The position numbers were made by a program, and so were the translations under genes. Shown piece by piece: positions 33,490 to 43,861 of a DNA stretch of 64,000 bases (position 1 is the first letter of the stretch; the number at the start of each line of letters is the position of its first letter). The notes beneath the pieces are model-generated. The model saw only the letters and a list, made by a program, of their open reading frames with translations. It was not told the origin of the DNA and did not search any database. The DNA is taken from the NCBI GenBank assembly GCA_943736015.1, contig OX031072.1, forward strand, positions 14,659,501 to 14,723,500, read 5' to 3'. Origin of the DNA: Tridacna crocea. Taxonomy: Eukaryota > Mollusca > Bivalvia > Cardiida > Cardiidae.

Positions 33490-33721
33490 ACAACCCCGAA
33501 CACCTTATACTTTTTAGCTTAAAATTAGAAAGACTTTAAAGAAATGTAATGAAAAGGAGAAAATGCTGTTAACTGGCATTTTATTCTCTTTCCACAACGT
33601 ATTGTATCCTTCAAGGATTGTCGTGATCACTTGAGCTACAGTTAATTTCTCGTCTGCAAATAGTCCCATTTATGACGTGTTCCAAAATTTCATTGTCTCG
33701 GACAGAGAGATAAGGATTAAT
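33490..33721 (-). mobile_element. A1 element, strongly diverged
   Basis: A recognisable arm pair AAAAGGAGAAAATGCTG / GGCATTTTATTCTCTTTCC, an LE block CTCGTCTGCAAATAG and the end GATAAGGATTAA. The surroundings are otherwise unassigned. Confidence 0.5.
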
Positions 33722-34195
33722 GACTGACGTCAAGATTAATCGATTTTGTGTGTTACCGAGTGGTAACATTACATCTTTCTTGAAATTCGATGACGTAAGC
33801 ACGTCAAACATACCACAGAGACAAATGAATGTTGCATTTCACGGGGGAAAAAATAAAAACTGAGACATGCTCTGTGAAAAGGGGGCCTTAAAGCCCCAGT
33901 AAAGCCAAAGAAGAGGTAATTTTCACCGTTTATAACTCGAAAATATGTTGCATAACCCCATCACAACGCACATATATAAGATCGGAAAAAACTCGAACGT
34001 GTAATGGTAAGATCTGTTCTAGATCTAGTTTTAAACTTCTTTTTGCTGCAATTCACTTGAACTTTTGCGAACTGCACCTTTACATACCGTGAAAGTCCTA
34101 ATAATCGTCATATTTTTACATGGTAAAAATGAAATTCACTTTTATTTTATTATGATAAACAGGTTGTCTATTCAGTTGGACGCTACTAAGACTCT

Positions 34196-34262
34196 AATGT
34201 ATCTGTAAAAAGTATCAACCCATGTCAGCCTGCGCAGTTTGGTAAACTTCTGCATTTTAAAG
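34196..34262. mobile_element. Family C left-half fragment
   Basis: AATGTATCTGTAAAAAGTATC then AACCCATGTCAGCCTGCGCAG, truncated before the second arm. Confidence 0.5.
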
Positions 34263-34344
34263 GACCAGTCCACCCAGGAATCCAGCCTGTTGTTACAAAA
34301 GAAAAGGTTTTTATGGATCCATCCAGAGCTCCAGATACTAGAAA

Positions 34345-34507
34345 GAGGGAGTGGTGGTTTTCTAAATTCATTATTTCTCTTCGAAACCCTATGTTGTGGG
34401 TACTCATTAGAATCGTCTCGATGAGACGATTCTAATGAGTACCTACATCATAGGGTTTAGTGGAGAATTAATGATATTTTTAATTTTGAAATCAAAATCA
34501 CTCCCTC
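34345..34507. mobile_element. Family M element with a long stem, copy 1
   Basis: GGGAGTGGTGGTTTTC ends pair with ATCAAAATCACTCCC. The central stem GGTACTCATTAGAATCGTCT / AGACGATTCTAATGAGTACC has a CGATG-type loop at about 34417. Confidence 0.8.
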
Positions 34508-34824
34508 CGCCTGGACCTTTATCCATAATCATGACTGTTATGACTTGGTTGGTAAAATCACGGATATGCTTTAAGCCCCCTTTTATGCCAGTGCATGGCA
34601 TAACTGTTTTTGAAGTGCCTCTTATACAATTATCAATCGACAGTGTGCGAAATTTGCATCAGCAATTTATCATTCTCTTGGCATTTTGCAAAAATACTCG
34701 CACAAAAATGATGCTGCTGTATACGCTGTACCGGCCCCATGAAACTTTACGTGTGCCCAAATTGAAACCATTTGCATCTACGACATTACCCCAAGACTGC
34801 TAATCGTGACGCAAGGACCTTTTG

Positions 34825-34890
34825 CGGACAGTGAAGATCAAGATCAGACTGCACAGAACGTGCAGTCTGATCTTTGATCTACACTGCCCG
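34825..34890. repeat. Family E hairpin, full
   Basis: CGGACAGTGAAGATCAAGATC / GATCTTTGATCTACACTGCCCG with AGACTGCACAGAACGTGCAGTCT top. Confidence 0.85.
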
Positions 34891-34987
34891 ATCAGAAGAT
34901 AGTTATCTGACCCAAAAATTCTCTTTGGAATAACAATATTTGGGATTTTACTATCGGTTTAAAATATTTAAATAGTGATTTTAGCAG

Positions 34988-35145
34988 TATAAAGGTTAGA
35001 ATGGTAAAAAAAAAAACATTATGAAAAAAGGAGAAAATGTTTGTCAACAGCATCTGCTGCCTTTTTCTACCATGAATATATTCAAAATCCAGCTTCACTA
35101 CAGTCCATAATAAACACTGGATATTTTTGTTATTTAAAGGGTTAA
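34988..35145 (+). mobile_element. A1 RE-half fragment, diverged
   Basis: AACATTATGAAAAAAGGAG ... GCATCTGCTGCCTTTTTC ... TTATTTAAAGGGTTAA. It shares TTAA 35142-35145 with the next copy. Confidence 0.5.
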
Positions 35146-35368
35146 CCCTTTATCACACAATGTTAACTTGTAAGTACTTTAAGAAAAACGACTTCGAAAA
35201 CATTGTGATTAAAAGAGAAAATGCTGGAAACCAGCATTTTCTCCTTTTCTCACAATGTTTTCTAACTTATCAAAACGAAGTTCCATAATATAAACCCCAT
35301 TTAATTTGGCAGCTAAATATCCATTCATTTTGGGTATGTTTAAAATTTTGTCACGTGGTAAAAGGGTG
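35142..35368 (-). mobile_element. A1 element, right TTAA lost
   Basis: RE CCCTTTATCACACAATG, hairpin with GCTGGAAACCAGC centre, LE ending GTCACGTGGTAAAAGGGTG. Confidence 0.75.
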
Positions 35369-35482
35369 AAAGCTGTTCGGCTCCTGATCTTGTCTGAACA
35401 TGACACGATAAAAAAATTATTCCTTTTTACAGATAAGCAAATCGAAGTGATCTATCATATATGACCTTCAACATTCTTATCC

Positions 35483-35574
35483 GGGCCTTCGGATATTTGC
35501 GTAGTCTTGTCTCGGGTCAGACTGCAGAGACGACTGTTTACGGAAATGTCCGAACACCTCTTTTCGCGAGTTGC
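35483..35574. mobile_element. Family B remnant
   Basis: CCTTCGGATATTTGCGTAG ... GTCGTCTCTGCAGTCTGAC-type centre ... GGAAATGTCCGAACACC ... TTTTCGCGAGTTGC: outer arms kept, spacer and one palindrome deleted. Confidence 0.55.
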
Positions 35575-35603
35575 AGGCCCTAGATATGTTGTTGGTGTGA
35601 GAA

Positions 35604-35780
35604 TTAACGTTTTTTGCCACACAATCCTGAAATTTAAGACTCTGATTGATTCTGGTAAGCAGCATTTTCTCCTATTTCCACAATGATTTATTTTGTTATT
35701 TGTACAACACTGAATTAGTCATCTCCAAATGTTTTCAATTTGGACGTGTCTGAATTTTGTCGTTTGATATAAAGAGTTAA
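35604..35780 (-). mobile_element. A1 element with left arm deleted
   Basis: TTAACGTTTTTTGCCACACAATCC passes directly to GGTAAGCAGCATTTTCTCC. LE ends GTCGTTTGATATAAAGAGTTAA. Confidence 0.65.
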
Positions 35781-36298
35781 AAGGACACAATGATGAGTTA
35801 ATGAGTCTGCGGCCCTAAATCTCATATTAAAAGACGGAAGCTGCCGAGATTGGCCGAATAGCATTTACGAAAACTGCAATGTTGCACGATATTTATCGAT
35901 GAGTTAGTGAGTCTACAGCCCCTCAGTCCCATATAAGGTAGTGGACATGTAGTACTTCTAGTGCAGCATGGCATACAGATATAATACTTTTGCACATTTT
36001 TAACCGACCAGAATTTCCTTTGATGTCTATCTTGAAATTATTAGTTGATACTATTGTTAGTTTTCAGAGAAGGGAGGTAATTATCATATTCTTTTGTAGT
36101 GGGAATATAGTGGTTTTAGATTCATAAACGATAATTCTAAGACCGACAAAAAGGAATCTTTAATCTTAGCAAATTTGCTAGGATAATATTATAGTGGAAA
36201 TAGCTGTTTTCTATTACGGGTCCACTACCGTGATTAATAGACGAAACCTGTCGAGTTTGGCCGAATAGCTTTCACGACATCGTCGATGTTTACCGATA
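35781..36298. other. Unassigned stretch with a weak internal repeat
   Basis: GAGTTAATGAGTCTGCGGCCC (35793) recurs as GAGTTAGTGAGTCTACAGCCC (35902), and ACCTGTCGAGTTTGGCCGAATAG (36246) recalls GCTGCCGAGATTGGCCGAATAG (35840). Confidence 0.4.
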
Positions 36299-36600
36299 AC
36301 CGGCCGATTAGCTCAGTAGGTAGAGCGTAGGATTCGTGAACACAATGTTTCGGGTCTCCACAGGTTGTGGGTTCGAGTCCCCGGCTGGCCAACTAAGAAA
36401 ATTATTAATAGTCTTTCGGATGAGACGTTAAACCGAGGTCCCGTGTGACGGTGCTATACACCGAGCACGTTAAAGAACCAGGCGGAATTCTCAGTAGTTT
36501 TGTCCTGTATCCTTGCACTATCCCCCGTAACAACTAACCGTCTTCTGGGGGCGTCGTTCAGATGGGCAACCGGTAGCGACGATAAATAAACGAAAATAAT
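36299..36600 (+). mobile_element. tRNA-derived SINE, long type, well preserved
   Basis: The tRNA-like head has TAGCTCAGTAGG (A box, 36308-36319) and GGGTTCGAGTCCC (B box, about 36368-36380), then GGCTGGCCAACT. The body CGGATGAGACGTTAAACCG ... CCGTGTGACGGTGC ... AGCACGTTAAAGAACC resembles the conserved central domain of V-SINE/Meta-type SINEs as I recall them. The tail is GATAAATAAACG. Confidence 0.75.
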
Positions 36601-36769
36601 CAATGTTTACCGATGTGTTAGGGGCCTTAAATCTTAAAGGAGGACAAATCCCTTGTCTCTTTCTATCCCTTGCACCATATTTGTTGCTCACTTAACTATG
36701 TTTACACAGCTGAGCCATTTAACATATATTCAAGATTAAACAGCGTATTGTTCTCTCTCTCTCTCTCAT

Positions 36770-36950
36770 CATAATTATCTCCCACTAGATGGCATTCTAC
36801 AAATACACAGTGATCTAATTTGGGCATTCTGGGTACAGAAGCGGACTATTTCAAAACAATCGTTACAATTGGACTTCAAAATGAAATAAACGTTTACTCA
36901 ATAAAACGCCACTCGGTGTGATTCATTCAGCTATGATCGGCTTGCGTGTA
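36770..36950. mobile_element. Family G interior fragment
   Basis: AATTATCTCCCACTAGATGG ... GGGCATTCTGGGTACAGAAG ... CAATAAAACGCCACTCGGTG, ending about 100 bp before the full G copy. Confidence 0.65.
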
Positions 36951-37050
36951 ACCGATGCATTGTCCATTTAGTAAACCAGGCCCCACATGCTTGGGTAGTA
37001 AGCTAATGGCTTCAGTATAAGCCCTACTTTTCCCAGCTGCATGTATGTGG

Positions 37051-37482
37051 CGTTGTCTGCGCATGTCATATTCTTCGAAGATTCGACTTGTCTTATATGA
37101 CGCATCACTAGCCCCGAAAACGGGCAGACTGTAGTATTACGCGCTATAAAGTAGCAATGGAGAAAATGGTTTTTATCAATACGTTTGAGGAAAAATCAGG
37201 CCTGTTTTAGCCCCAGAGTCTAAACTAATGATCATAGCTGATTGAATCGCACAAGATAGAGTTTTATTGAGTAAACGTTTATTTTAGTTTGAAATTCAAA
37301 GTAGCTGTTGTCGCATATAGGAAAGTGGTTCGGTTGTGTACCCACTGGTAGGATGCCCAAATTAAATAGATAGAGTATTTATAGAATGCCATCTAGCGGG
37401 AGATAATGATGTATTTGGGGATGAGTGATGCGTCATAGCAGACAGGTCGAATCTCTGAAGAATATTACATGCGCAGACAACG
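37051..37482. mobile_element. Family G transposon, full length, 432 bp
   Basis: Inverted ends CGTTGTCTGCGCATGTCATA / ATTACATGCGCAGACAACG, extending through AGATTCGACTTGTC and GACAGGTCGAATCTC to ATGACGCATCACT / AGTGATGCGTCAT, about 60 bp in all. The interior holds TAAAGTAGCAATGGAGAAAA and GCCATCTAGCGGGAGATAAT. Confidence 0.85.
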
Positions 37483-37747
37483 TTCTTTCTCTTACTGTAA
37501 GGATGCACCTTTAGTTAAGAGTCAACCAATAAGCCACGAAGGACAGCAGAAGAGATTTGTACAAACGGCACTAAACGCCAACCTTGACACAAACCTCGAG
37601 ATCACGTGTCGGCTGCTAATTATGCCACACGTTTTAACAGTATTTATTTACATTATTTACTTTTGCAGGCGACAAAAAGATATACTCGTCCACATTCAAA
37701 ACAGATGCAGGCGACAATTAAATATGTCTCAAATTATGCTTTTTTTT

Positions 37748-37832
37748 TGGGGGGGGGGAAGGGGGGAGGGGGGGAAGGGGGGAGGGGTGGGAGGGGGGGA
37801 AGGGGGGAGGGGTGGGAGGGGGGGAAGGGAGA
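37748..37832 (+). repeat. G-run tract
   Basis: At least ten runs of four or more G separated by AA, A or T, in two about 29-bp repeats (AGGGGGGAGGGGTGGGAGGG). It is purine-only on the + strand apart from a few T. Confidence 0.95.
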
Positions 37833-38036
37833 AAGTTCTGTATACCATATTACCATTTTGCCTTTTATTACGCTGTTTTCAAACGGCCCTTTTGCTCATG
37901 GTGGAAAGCAGGGAGTCATTCTGCAAAGGATTAATTACCATCAAGCAAGCATGATACAACAGTGTGTCGTAGCAATAGTTGTTAGGTCATGGACAGATTC
38001 ATTGTAACTATGAGTCACTCTCTGGCAAAACGAGGC

Positions 38037-38264
38037 TTAACCCTTTCCTAAACGACAAATTTTAGACTCTTCCAAACTCAAAGAGATTGCAGACAACAAT
38101 TCCAAATTTTATAAAAATGGCAGAAAGTTCTCCAAATGGGTAAAAAACACTGTGGGAAAAGGAGAAATTGCTCGTTACGAGCAATTTCTCCTTTTCCCAC
38201 AGTGTTTTCAAAAGACTTGTTCTGCAGACACATAAAAACAAGGGCTTGTTTGGGAAAGGGTTAA
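38037..38264 (+). mobile_element. A2 element, intact, 228 bp
   Basis: TTAA-bounded with a perfect palindrome, AAACACTGTGGGAAAAGG ... TTGCTCGTTACGAGCAA ... CCTTTTCCCACAGTGTTT. The outer flanks form a split repeat (AACGAGGC before, TGCATTTCTGTGACGCATCA after) whose unsplit form is seen at 13641-13700. Confidence 0.9.
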
Positions 38265-38365
38265 TGCATTTCTGTGACGCATCATACCATCTTACAGGCC
38301 TAATCATGAATCTATGAAATCAGTTTCGTTTAACAATCCACTGAAATTAAGGTAGAATGATCCTT

Positions 38366-38490
38366 TGTCATGCAAACTTTTGCAAATGGCAGAAAATATC
38401 GATTCGTATCAGCCTGCGCGGACTGCACAGAATGGCATGAATCGAAACCTTTTGCAGGTGCATCAAGGCACCTTTTCACAGAGCATGGCT
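38366..38490. mobile_element. Family C element, palindrome partly deleted
   Basis: ATCGATTCGTATCAGCCTGCGC ... GACTGCACAGAATGGCATGAATCG; the right end is GGCACCTTTTCACAGAGCATGGCTC. Confidence 0.6.
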
Positions 38491-38514
38491 CTTATAATTA
38501 TATAATGACAGCTT

Positions 38515-38757
38515 TTAACTCTTTACCAAACGACAAAAAGTTTCACTCTAGTCCAAATTCAAAGCATTTGGAGACTACAAAATAAATACATGTATATATA
38601 TCAAATGGTTCAGATTTGTCTATGATGGGATAGAAAACATTGGGTGGAAAAGGAGAAAATGCTGGTTACCAGCATTTTCTTCTTTTCCCACAATGTTTTC
38701 AAGAGCCTGCGTAGTTGTTGTCGGTGAAACTAGGGATCATTTGGTGAAAGGTTTCAG
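38515..38757 (+). mobile_element. A1 element, RE terminus degraded
   Basis: TTAACTCTTTACCAAACGAC; the internal spacer is expanded by a TATATA tract (38592-38600). Arms ACATTGGGTGGAAAAGG and TTCTTTTCCCACAATG contain an indel. Confidence 0.75.
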
Positions 38758-38872
38758 CCTTGGAGCCCCTCGAATAAACACATCGGACTTAGTTCAGTTT
38801 GATATACAAGAACCAAATCAGTGTAGTTTTAAGGTTACGATTTTTCATCTAGACTGTAGCGATCAAACAAAT

Positions 38873-38937
38873 TGGACAGCTTAGATCTAAGATCACACAG
38901 CAAGTTTCGTGCAGTCCGATCTTTATCTGCACTGTCT
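38873..38937. repeat. Family E hairpin, eroded
   Basis: TGGACAGCTTAGATCTAAGATC ... GTGCAGTCCGATCTTTATCTG; inner ACACAGCAAG no longer pairs. Confidence 0.65.
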
Positions 38938-39165
38938 GAAGTGACACCTATGGTTGTGTTCGGATCTTTGAGGCGTTCAGGTCTGTTTCATGCAGAAATA
39001 AAATACTAGCAACACAGAAAATCAATTAGCCCAGCCTATATTGGTGACAGCTGCTGTTATTGAAGGTCAAGGTCATGCTTGCGCCGCTGACGACCGCAAT
39101 CTGACGACGCCTGTTGATTGCTAGCCGAAACTTCGACGTGTTTTCCTAAGCAGATGTCAACTTCC

Positions 39166-39450
39166 AGTGGCTCCGTTGGTAGCAAACATGAGTCGAAAAC
39201 AGTTGGTCTCTGGTTCGATCCCCAGCTCGGTCAATTTCTTTCCGAGGAACGATAATAGTCATTGCAACAGGATTCATTCCTCTCTCACTGCTGACCGCTG
39301 TTTCGACGATGGTTATGTGGGAAAGGAACCAGTGGCTTAGAAAGAATATTGTTCACACTATTAGTAAAAGAAACTCTAGAAAGCATAGGTAGGTGCACTG
39401 GCCGCCGCGATGGTGATTGTCGCATCATGATATTGACGAGATGAAATAGA
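39166..39450 (+). mobile_element. tRNA-derived SINE, type H
   Basis: GTGGCTCCGTTGGTAGC and CTCTGGTTCGATCCCCAG, then TTTCTTTCCGAGGAACG and AACCAGTGGCTTAGAAAG. The 3' end is TGATATTGACGAGATG. Confidence 0.7.
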
Positions 39451-39487
39451 TTTCGATCTTTCACCGATTAAAAAAAGATCTGTATAT

Positions 39488-39668
39488 TTCATGCCTTTAA
39501 CCCATTTTTTGTTGCGACCGTCATCAAAATCCAGCAGAGTCGTTGTTGGTAATTCCCCTTGGCAAAACAGTTTTGACTCATGTCAGCCTGCGCGGACTGC
39601 GCAGGCTGACATGAGTTAAAATTGTTTTGCAGATGCATTGGACCTCCTTTTCACAAAGCATAGCGTAC
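39488..39668. mobile_element. Family C element
   Basis: AAACAGTTTTGACTCATGTC / GACATGAGTTAAAATTGTTTT outer stem around CAGCCTGCGCGGACTGCGCAGGCTG. The right side GATGCATTGGACCTCC has lost the TTAA used by other insertions. Confidence 0.65.
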
Positions 39669-39937
39669 GTACTTATTTGGTAAAGGCTTCAAACATGTCC
39701 ATGTGTTGTAGTCCATATTCCAAGATGATAGTCATATGAACCAGCCATTGTTTCCATCAAACTCATTGAGTAGGCCTATTAGAGTATACAGTAAACTTTA
39801 AGCAATCAATAGGGTAACGGAGAATGTAGGGCAAGATCAGACACCACGGATGAATAGATTGATCTTTCTCCACACTCCTAACATATGCTATCAGGAGTTA
39901 CATTGCACAAGACCTGGATTTAGGCACGAAGACAGTT

Positions 39938-40165
39938 TTAACCCTTTCCCAAACGACAAATTTTAAACTCTTTCAAATTGAAAGAGTTTGCAGACGACAA
40001 TTTTGACTTTCGTAACAATGGCAAACAATTATCTTACCGGGCAGAAAACACTGTGGGAAAAGGAGAAATTGCTCGTTATGAGCAATTTCTCCTTATCCCA
40101 TAGTGTTTTCAAAAGACTTGTAGTGCAGACACGTAAAAACAAGGGCTTGTTTGGGAAAGGGTTAA
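39938..40165 (+). mobile_element. A2 element, intact, 228 bp
   Basis: TTAA-bounded. Palindrome core TTGCTCGTTATGAGCAA; the outer arms carry single mismatches (CTTATCCCATAGTG on the right). It is closely similar to 38037-38264 throughout. Confidence 0.88.
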
Positions 40166-40464
40166 GGGTGCATGTAATCAGCGCTCTAACGTGACTCGAA
40201 GCCAATCTCCATGGCCAGTCTGAAGTGGCTTGTTTATGATAAATAAACAAATGTCTGAACTCTTGTCCTGTTACCCATTTCTATGTAAACATTTTTTTTT
40301 TTTTAATTTCGTGTCTTTCGGTCGTATATCGAGAAGTAAGGGTGGAATTCGATTTTTCTTGTTTAGGATCAGTGAAAAATGCCCATTTCATGTTTTTCCT
40401 AACTCTTCAATTGAAAGCGGAATCCGTAGTTCCGGCGCACTGGGTTCCACTTACAGGGAATACT

Positions 40465-40646
40465 ACCAGCAACAGTCCGAAACGACACTTTCCGCTTTTT
40501 AAGCAATTTTCTGTTTTGTGCAAGTCTACTGTATAGCACAAAATGTAATGTAGTCGTGAAGTGTCGTCTCGGATTAGCCTGCGCGGGCTAATCCGAAACG
40601 ACACTTTACGCAGTTACTCCAATGTCCCCTTTCGCGTGTTGCAAGC
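40465..40646. mobile_element. Family B MITE, left part deleted
   Basis: CAGTCCGAAACGACACTTTCC through GTAGCACAAAATG-like spacer; the right palindrome is shortened to GGATTAGCCTGCGCGGGCTAATCC; the right end is CCCCTTTCGCGTGTTGC. Confidence 0.75.
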
Positions 40647-40744
40647 CGGCGCTTTAAAAGGCCCAATATATAGTTTGTCATGCAAACACGATCCTGACAT
40701 TGACCTGCCTTATCTCATTGTATATCAGCCGTTCAAGCATCGAT

Positions 40745-41000
40745 GGACTCTTTTACCACGTGACAAAATTGAAAACGTGTCCAAATTTAAAGCATTTGCA
40801 GACGAGATTTTTTAATGTGGAAGAAAATATTATGGGGAAAGGAAAAAACTTCTTTCTCCTTGAACCATCTTTGCGGCAGACGACGATGAAATTGAAATAA
40901 CTAACAAATGTTCTTTAAAAAAATTTCTGTTGAATGTTTTTTATGCACTTTAAAATATTGTGGGGAAAAGAGGAGAAATTGCTCGTAATGAGTGCAAGAT
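40745..41000 (+). mobile_element. A1 fragments, broken
   Basis: LE-like CTCTTTTACCACGTGACAAAATTG ... AGCATTTGCAGACGAG (40746-40808), then an arm-like GGGGAAAGGAAAAAACTTC, and a separate arm piece ATTGTGGGGAAAAGAGGAG near 40957-40975. Confidence 0.45.
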
Positions 41001-41021
41001 GTAAGTATGGTGTCTGCGGTC

Positions 41022-41218
41022 ATAAAGTAGAGCGTCGGCCTCGTAACCAAAAGGTTTCACGTTCGAAACCCGGAAGCGGGTATCAACTTTGGGATCTATC
41101 ATGAGCCCACACATTCAGCGCGAGCACTGGTGTAGTTACCAAGAAGCAGAATCGGGAGAGATTAATGTAAGCTGTTTACAAGAACTTGTCTCTCAATCGA
41201 TATGAAATAAATAAACTG
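41022..41218 (+). mobile_element. tRNA-derived SINE, short type
   Basis: GCGGTCATAAAGTAGAGCG then CGTTCGAAACCCGG (B box). The body ends TTGTCTCTCAATCGATATG and AAATAAATAAAC. Confidence 0.55.
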
Positions 41219-41542
41219 AGGCGAAAGTGCGGTCTGATGCAAGACGAAAAAGCCTTACATCTCTAAATCTAGTAGTAAATGAATGGACTTTGTGTCTTTC
41301 CAGTCTGAATGAAAGATGCATTTATTGAAATTTCCTAACTGTTTTTGGCAAAAGCTCGCCGAGAGAGAGAGGCCGATATTGTAGATCCAAGACCAGACGA
41401 TGTTCTTTCTTGGCAGTTACATGTTCGTCTACTTGATTTACAAAAGTTGTCCTCAGCAACCCAAAGCATTGAACACTTATCTGAAAAGTCAATGCCGCTA
41501 ACCTGTGCCATATTGAAAGCATTTTCAGACTGATAAATCAAA

Positions 41543-41802
41543 TGAGACCCTTCGCACATAAAAGGACATTCTAGGAACTGCAAAAAGTGTCAACCCTGGT
41601 TAGACTGCGCGAATCGCGCATGCTGACCAGGGTTGGCACTTTTCGCTTTAATGACATTTTCTGTATGAAAAGTGGTCATTGTTCCTTGTTATATAATCAT
41701 TTTTTAATTATCAACTTAAACTGACCTGCATTATCGTTGATCTGTTTTCATCTAATTGATGTTCAGAATTCCAAGATGGTCCTTTTCTGCGTGATGGGTC
41801 AC
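41543..41802. mobile_element. Family D MITE, opposite orientation
   Basis: Left GAGACCCTTCGCACATAAAAGG, palindrome GTGTCAACCCTGGTTAGAC / GCTGACCAGGGTTGGCAC, spacer GAAAAGTGGTCATTG, right GGTCCTTTTCTGCGTGATGG. Confidence 0.75.
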
Positions 41803-42312
41803 AAATGTTTCTCAAACGAGTTGTTGAGCACCTATGAAAAGCTGGTGGTTACGAGCATTTTCTTCTTCATCCCCCCCCCAACACACACACACAATGCTCT
41901 CACCTCGAAAGTGTTTGGTAAAGGCTACAAGACATGCAGCGAGGTGAGCTGTTTGAGAAGTTGTGTTTGGTTGGCTGTTTAGAAATCGTGATGTTGGATC
42001 AAAACAGTCCTCAAACAAACGGCGTATGGAAATCCTCAATGTGAAGGCCAAGGTGTGTAAAAAGTTCTGTTTGCATGGTGTTAAGCGCCCGATTTTTTCT
42101 AACAGTAAAATCAGTCTACGTCACGGCGACTAGGGCATCTATTCTTGTGACTTCGGAGTGTCTTTGTGCACTTCAAATGTTTGTCATGCCACACTTACAG
42201 CTTTGTGACATAAACAAAACGTCCCGATAGTGTTCAACGATTAGAAAAAAAAAAGAAGCTTGAATTGTGGTTATCATTAAACCCGGGAAAGATTTCAAAC
42301 CAGAAGTTCGAA

Positions 42313-42608
42313 CTCAGAGCCCCTGGGTACCTGGCTGTACGACTCAACTACGGGGCTTGTGCAGTGCAGAGGCACCAGGAGTAAGAAGTTCACTTTGGTA
42401 CCATGGTGTCCGTCTGCGAGAGTTCTTCCTGTCTTGCCCGTAACAATTTCCATTTTGTACTCGCAGCCCCTTGGTACCCGGCTATACGACACAATTACTG
42501 GGGCTTGTGTCGTGCAGAGGTACCAGGAGTAAGAAGTTCACTTTGGTTCCCTGGTGTCCTGTTTCCGTCTGCGAGATTCCTTTCTGTCTCGCCCGTAACA
42601 ATTTCCAT
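42313..42608. repeat. Tandem duplication, two units of about 147 bp
   Basis: Unit 1 starts AGAGCCCCTGGGTACCTGG, unit 2 GCAGCCCCTTGGTACCCGG. Both contain ACCAGGAGTAAGAAGTTCAC and end GCCCGTAACAATTTCCATTT. On the minus strand a tRNA-like GAGTTCGAACTTC lies at the left border. Confidence 0.8.
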
Positions 42609-42619
42609 TTGTTTAGTTG

Positions 42620-43140
42620 GAAAACAACCGCCGTCATGGAACATCGTTGTGTGCCATAAATAGTTAAGAAATTCTGGGAAAAGATAACACGGCCACCGGT
42701 CGCCATAAAGTAACGCAAATGCTGTTGGAAATACTGTTTAACTTGAAACAAAATATAAAAGTACAAGTATTTCCTGTTTTTGGACATAATTATTTTATAT
42801 AGTGCAAGTTCATGTTATTAAATACAGATTCAGTACATGAACGTGTGTATTTCAAATAGATTATTGCTATAGGGACGAGTCTCTCGATTTGATACTTTGT
42901 TTTTCGTCACACAGGAATATTTGTGGTGTTCAGATTAAAGGTTTTTAAACGCTTTTTAAACGCAAATAAATCTTACGCATGCATGTTGTCACGTTAATGA
43001 GATGCAGCCAATTATAAATTCCTTTTCACCTGGTATGTTTCTATGGCGTCCTTCATATTTCAACCGTGACTATAACCTTGGACTCGTTAGCACTCTTTTT
43101 GGTCACCATTGGCGAGAACATGGGCGTTTATGGACGCCAT
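42620..43140. other. Unassigned stretch
   Basis: No gene, hairpin family or SINE recognised. Confidence 0.35.
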
Positions 43141-43148
43141 ATGTAGCT

Positions 43149-43369
43149 GTTTACCAAACAATCCCGAGTTTTCACGGCCTGTGAAAGACTCCTTTTGAAA
43201 ACCTTGTGGGAAAAGGAGAAAATGCTGGTAACCAGCATTTTCTCCTTTTCCCACAAGGTTTTCCACCCTTCCCAGAACAAATGTCAATATTTGTGTAGCA
43301 TTAATTTTTATGTCTGCAAATGCTTTTAAACTGGACCAGTCTAAAATTTTGCCGTTTGGTAAAGAGATA
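43149..43369 (-). mobile_element. A1 element with a compensated stem change
   Basis: RE TTTACCAAACAATCCCGAG, LE GCCGTTTGGTAAAGAG; TTAA lost. The arms read GAAAACCTTGTGGG and CCCACAAGGTTTTC, where most copies have CATTG / CAATG, so both strands of one pair changed. Confidence 0.85.
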
Positions 43370-43439
43370 GATCAAAATCAGGAAGTATAGAACATAAAGG
43401 CATATCTTGCCACCATGTCGTCTGCATGTTTACCATAGC

Positions 43440-43666
43440 TTTAAGTCGTTACCAAACGGCAATATCTAAGACATGTCCATATCGAAAGCATTTGCAGACG
43501 ACAAAATAAAAGTGACTAAAAATTTTAAATTTGGTTTGTGAAGGGTAGAAAGCTTTATGGGAAAAGGAGTAGATGCTGGTTACCAGCATTTCCTCCTTTT
43601 CCCACAATGTTTTCTAAAGGCTTTTTTCTCAGGGTCGTCAAAATTATGGATTATGTGGTATAATGA
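43440..43666 (+). mobile_element. A1 element, termini degraded
   Basis: LE TTTAAGTCGTTACCAAACGG; the left arm GAAAGCTTTATGGGAAAAGGAGTAGATGC has decayed relative to the right arm. It is truncated at GTGGTATAATGAG beside a SINE. Confidence 0.75.
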
Positions 43667-43671
43667 GAAAA

Positions 43672-43850
43672 CTCCAAAAATTATTATTTCCAAGTCAGTG
43701 GCTGCTTTCCCACGCAACCATCGTCAAAACAATGGTGTGCGATGAGAGAGGCATGAATCTTGTCGCGATGGCTAAAAGACTGAGACCGGGATCGAACCAG
43801 CGATACCCTGTTCTGAAGTCCTGCACACTTGGCCTATCGGATGTGATGGG
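43672..43850 (-). mobile_element. tRNA-derived SINE, type H, 3' truncated
   Basis: Minus strand: TGGTTCGATCCCGG, then TCAGTCTTTTAGCCATCGC, then AAGCAGCCACTGACTTGG. The cut-off abuts an A1 element. Confidence 0.6.
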
Positions 43851-43861
43851 TGTAGGAAAAA

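Noticed and set aside
36299-36395. A functional tRNA gene
   Set aside because: The boxes are present but spacing is too long, the arms do not fold cleanly, and a SINE body follows directly.
37469-37954. 161-residue + frame
   Set aside because: It spans the G element end and the G-run tract (poly-Gly/Lys translation).
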